Part shown: one piece after another, positions 11,555 to 13,644 of the stretch
Layout of the letters: every line of letters starts with the position of its first letter
How positions within the stretch are numbered: the stretch's first letter is position 1
NCBI GenBank assembly: GCA_041675005.1
Contig: JBAYUQ010000039.1
Coordinates: 1-13,644 of the forward strand
Direction of reading: 5' to 3'
DNA from: PGYR01 sp041675005
Lineage (GTDB): Bacteria > Bacteroidota > Ignavibacteria > Kapaibacteriales > UBA2268
DNA length: 13,644 nt
Notes under the pieces: model-generated
Database searches by the model: none
What the model was told of the DNA's origin: nothing
The model's input: the letters and a program-made list of their open reading frames with translations, nothing else
Made by a program: the position numbers and the translations under genes

Positions 11555-12256
11555 ATGGGTGTACAGACTGGAAACTATAGCGATACTCCAAAGCTATATT
11601 ACAAACCAAAGAATGTTAACAAGGAGAGACCTTGTTTTCAAAAGAGTGTAAGAGAAGGAGAAGAGCCGGAAACATGTAATTTTATCATTGCAAATTTATT
11701 CAACATTGAGCGTTCTACTTATACTCATGAAGGAGTGGAACATCAAAAAATAAATTATTTCTTTACCGATGATGAAGGAACAGAAGTAGTAAGTCTTAGT
11801 GGAGGATGGCCGACATTCTATAACAAAGATTGGCTAAACAGATTAGCCAACTTCGATGGAAGCATCAAGAAGATTAAAATACTACTATGGGATAGTGAAG
11901 ACAAAGAAAAGGACAAGCATTATACTAGAGGGTCGATACAAGAAGAAACATCTCATAATGTATTCTCAAAGGTTAAGGGAAAATACCCATATGAAGAGAT
12001 CCCTAAAGTTAAGTGGGAAGAATACAAAGGTACAAAAATCAAAGATGATGAAGAGAACAATAAGTTCTTTGAAGGTGTTTTAGACCAAGTAATGACAAAA
12101 TTACAATTCCGTTCGGTTGATAAAGTTAAAGCTTACTATCAAGGTATTGAAAAACCAGAGTCTAAACTCAATGAACAAGCAAAAAAGAACTTCAATAATA
12201 AACCTGTAACTGCAGGTGCCGATGACGACGAATATGACGATGACGTACCATTTTAA
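11555..12256 (+). CDS. Phage single-stranded DNA-binding protein-like
   Basis: 233-aa protein. The main evidence is its C-terminus: DDDEYDDDVPF is the acidic tail with the D-D-(V/I)-P-F tip by which SSB proteins recruit partners. The N-terminal 150 residues look like a beta-rich domain (CNFIIANLFNIERSTY, KINYFFTDDEGTEVVSLSG, KKIKILLWDSED) compatible with an OB fold, though no standard SSB sequence pattern is clear. A lysine/asparagine-rich linker leads to the tail. The ribosome site AAAGGAGA before the ATG is excellent. It follows the RecB-like nuclease by 22 bp, so the two probably act on the same single strands. Other phage proteins with such tails (T7 gp2.5-like) are equally possible. Confidence 0.72.
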   Translation: MGVQTGNYSDTPKLYYKPKNVNKERPCFQKSVREGEEPETCNFIIANLFNIERSTYTHEGVEHQKINYFFTDDEGTEVVSLSGGWPTFYNKDWLNRLANFDGSIKKIKILLWDSEDKEKDKHYTRGSIQEETSHNVFSKVKGKYPYEEIPKVKWEEYKGTKIKDDEENNKFFEGVLDQVMTKLQFRSVDKVKAYYQGIEKPESKLNEQAKKNFNNKPVTAGADDDEYDDDVPF

Positions 12257-12269
12257 TTAACAATCCCCC

Positions 12270-12337
12270 TCCCTTGCTCTAGTACCTTTATGCCGTATTT
12301 TATGCCCTTTTTGAAAAACTAGGGCAAGGGATTTTTA
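12270..12337 (+). terminator. Rho-independent terminator after the SSB-like gene
   Basis: A 14-bp stem (12270-12283 with 12318-12331, one G-T pair) closes a 34-base loop and is followed by TTTTT. The loop carries two copies of TTTATGCC. Weak promoter-like TTGAAA (12311-12316) and TATAAC (12336-12341) 19 bases apart overlap its end and might restart transcription for the genes that follow. Confidence 0.75.
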
Positions 12338-12360
12338 TAACTAAAAAGGATTAAAAGACT

Positions 12361-12606
12361 ATGGAACAGACTAAATACAGAGTGCATTTTCAAGATGGTC
12401 ATCAATATGTTGTTTATTCTTATATGATGGCAGCAGCGTTGATTATAGCACAGAATAAGCAGATAGAAAAGAAGAAGACAATAATCTGCACACAGATTGA
12501 TGAGTATCAAAGTAAGAATAATTATATCCCTTACTCACCTTTGACTCATTTTTCAGCATACCCTCTTAAAATGAAGAAAACAAGTCAAGAGGCTATTGAG
12601 AATTGA
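12361..12606 (+). CDS. Hypothetical small phage protein
   Basis: Unrecognised 81-aa protein with an AAGGA ribosome site about ten bases ahead. It begins with two likely strands (KYRVHFQDGHQYVVYSY), followed by a helix (MMAAALIIAQNKQIEKKK) and another strand (TIICTQIDEYQ). The helix is moderately hydrophobic but too short and polar at its end to be a convincing membrane span. It is the first gene after a terminator and overlaps the XRE regulator that follows, so it probably forms a unit with that gene and the ATPase. Confidence 0.6.
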   Translation: MEQTKYRVHFQDGHQYVVYSYMMAAALIIAQNKQIEKKKTIICTQIDEYQSKNNYIPYSPLTHFSAYPLKMKKTSQEAIEN

Positions 12607-12806
12607 CACGGTCTGAGAAGGTAAAGAAGTTGAGACAAGATTTAGGTATGTATCAATCAGAAGTGTCAAAACTGACTGGAGTTCCTATAAAGACGATAGG
12701 ATATTATGAATCAGGAGCGGTTACATGCTCAGATTTATACGAAGCGAAATTATTAAAAATTTATAAGAGAGAGAGAAAAAATGAACTTAATGCACATAGA
12801 AATTAG
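12603..12806 (+). CDS. XRE-family helix-turn-helix regulator
   Basis: 67-aa protein made almost only of an HTH_3/XRE domain at residues about 7-58: VKKLRQDLGMYQSEVSKLTGVPIKTIGYYESGAV, with Q-x-E-(V/L) in helix 2 and IKTIGYYESG as the recognition helix and turn. The start is TTG, overlapping the stop of the preceding gene; an AGAGG lies about ten bases ahead. The only later Met in the frame (M16) would remove the first helix. It overlaps the ATPase start by 26 bp. It probably regulates this local unit or the phage early genes, its target unknown. Confidence 0.75.
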   Translation: MTRSEKVKKLRQDLGMYQSEVSKLTGVPIKTIGYYESGAVTCSDLYEAKLLKIYKRERKNELNAHRN

Positions 12807-13644
12807 AAATATTCTAGGAATCAAAGAACTAGAAATAGAGCCAGGAAAAATTAATATAATTTCTGGTCACAATGCAGCAGGTAAAACTTCAGTGTTCGAA
12901 GCTATAAAAACGGCAATTGAAGGAGGTAACGATGCAACTTTAATAAATAATGACTCGGATTCAGGCGAAATTGTCTTAGTATTTGATAATAGTTATCAAT
13001 TAAAGAGAAGCTTAGAAAGAGGGAAAACAGCAAAGGTTAAATATACTGATGCAAACGGAATTAATATCCCATCTCCACAATCAGAATTAAATCAATTATT
13101 TGATAAAATAGCGATTAATCCTGTTGAGTTCATGCATCAAAAAAGCAAGGACAGAACGGAAACCTTATTGTCCGCATTGAATATTGATATTCCAGTAGAT
13201 GAAATCAAGTCAAAATTAAACGGATCCGCAGAAAAAGTAAAGTTCCACCCTCAACTAAATGGATTGCCATTAATTGATAATGTTTATGAGCAGATATTTA
13301 CTGAAAGGACAGTCATAAATAGAATGCTGAAGCAGTCACAAAGCCATGCAGTTGAGTTATCAGAAACATTAAAAAGTATGGACAAAACTGATGCTGAAGA
13401 ATTGAAATCTGAGTATGAAACTTTAGTAGCTAATAAAGAAAAGCTAACTGAAAAGATATACGATAATGAGAAGGATTTGACAAACCAGAAGATTACGGCA
13501 ATAGCTGCATTTGAAGAAGAGATTTATGATAAAATTGAAGTGTTAAAAAAGCGACTTGAAAATTTCAAGTCAGATGTGAGGAGTAAAATCAATGATAGGA
13601 TTCAATCATTTAATTCAGAAATAGCTAAGGACCGTGAAGAACTA
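12781..13644 (+). CDS. SMC/RecF-like AAA ATPase, partial at window end
   Basis: The frame is open from the ATG at 12781 to the end of the window (288 codons) and continues beyond. Residues 1-10 (MNLMHIEIRN) and the following strands are the usual start of RecF/SbcC-type ATPases. Walker A is GHNAAGKTS at residues 29-37. After about residue 90 the sequence includes NPVEFMHQKSKDRTETLL and then becomes long charged helices (LKSEYETLVANKEKLTEKIYDNEKDL, in parts), the start of a coiled-coil arm. The C-terminal half with Walker B and signature motif lies outside. Phage relatives such as T4 gp46 work with a nuclease on DNA ends, and here a RecB-like nuclease lies nearby. The ribosome site is a GAGAGAG stretch before the ATG, inside the XRE gene. 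Confidence 0.85.
   Translation, partial: MNLMHIEIRNILGIKELEIEPGKINIISGHNAAGKTSVFEAIKTAIEGGNDATLINNDSDSGEIVLVFDNSYQLKRSLERGKTAKVKYTDANGINIPSPQSELNQLFDKIAINPVEFMHQKSKDRTETLLSALNIDIPVDEIKSKLNGSAEKVKFHPQLNGLPLIDNVYEQIFTERTVINRMLKQSQSHAVELSETLKSMDKTDAEELKSEYETLVANKEKLTEKIYDNEKDLTNQKITAIAAFEEEIYDKIEVLKKRLENFKSDVRSKINDRIQSFNSEIAKDREEL

Noticed and set aside
11856..12083. Plus-strand frame of 75 codons
   Set aside because: Out of frame within the SSB-like gene, and very lysine-rich as expected from frame-shifted AT-rich code.
12319..12510. Minus-strand frame of 63 codons with many hydrophobic residues
   Set aside because: Antisense to the 81-aa gene and the terminator; no ribosome site or promoter seen.

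Overview
The window looks like the early and lysogeny region of a temperate phage (free, or as a prophage). It carries a CI/LexA-type repressor with divergent operators, a primase-helicase next to an iteron array, a VRR-NUC nuclease, a RecB-like nuclease, an SSB-like protein and an SMC-type ATPase. Base composition is AT-rich. Two lipoprotein signals (LFSC-AED, ISSC-SDTTNPSED) suggest a host in the Bacteroidota/FCB group, perhaps a Balneola- or Ignavibacteria-like lineage. Several genes have clear Shine-Dalgarno sequences and the candidate promoters look sigma70-like, which argues against typical Bacteroidia. The host call is low confidence.

Left part, minus strand (19-4167): an AEP primase / VirE-type helicase (1927-4167) is followed by a 458-bp gene-free stretch that looks like a replication origin. 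It holds about eleven copies of a 9-bp iteron, GGTG(A/T)GC(A/G)G, on both strands around a TATA-rich tract. Then comes a terminator-like hairpin, a small winged-helix-like protein, two unknown proteins and a VRR-NUC nuclease.

Middle, minus strand (4396-8758): the S24-type repressor (7979-8758) heads a tightly packed series of genes that are almost all directed to the envelope: a secreted protein, a DNase I-like lipoprotein, a 30-residue membrane protein, a lamin-tail-like lipoprotein and two single-span membrane proteins. The series ends in a terminator at 5013-5038. Because it lies behind the repressor it should be expressed in the lysogen, so it is a good candidate for a lysogenic-conversion or superinfection-exclusion module built on an external nuclease. 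A separate single-gene unit (4433-4891) with its own promoter and an identical copy of the same terminator lies beyond it, like a phage moron.

Right part, plus strand (8885-13644): a rightward early operon starts at an operator region with repeated TGTAACA/TGTTACC half-sites. It encodes a small possible ribbon-helix-helix protein and an excisionase-type helix-turn-helix protein. A candidate oop-like antisense small RNA (about 9400-9456) follows, then four small unknown proteins, a RecB-like PD-(D/E)XK nuclease and an SSB-like protein with a DDDVPF tail. After a terminator come another unknown protein, an XRE regulator and an SMC-type ATPase that runs off the window. The nuclease, SSB and ATPase look like a phage recombination set.
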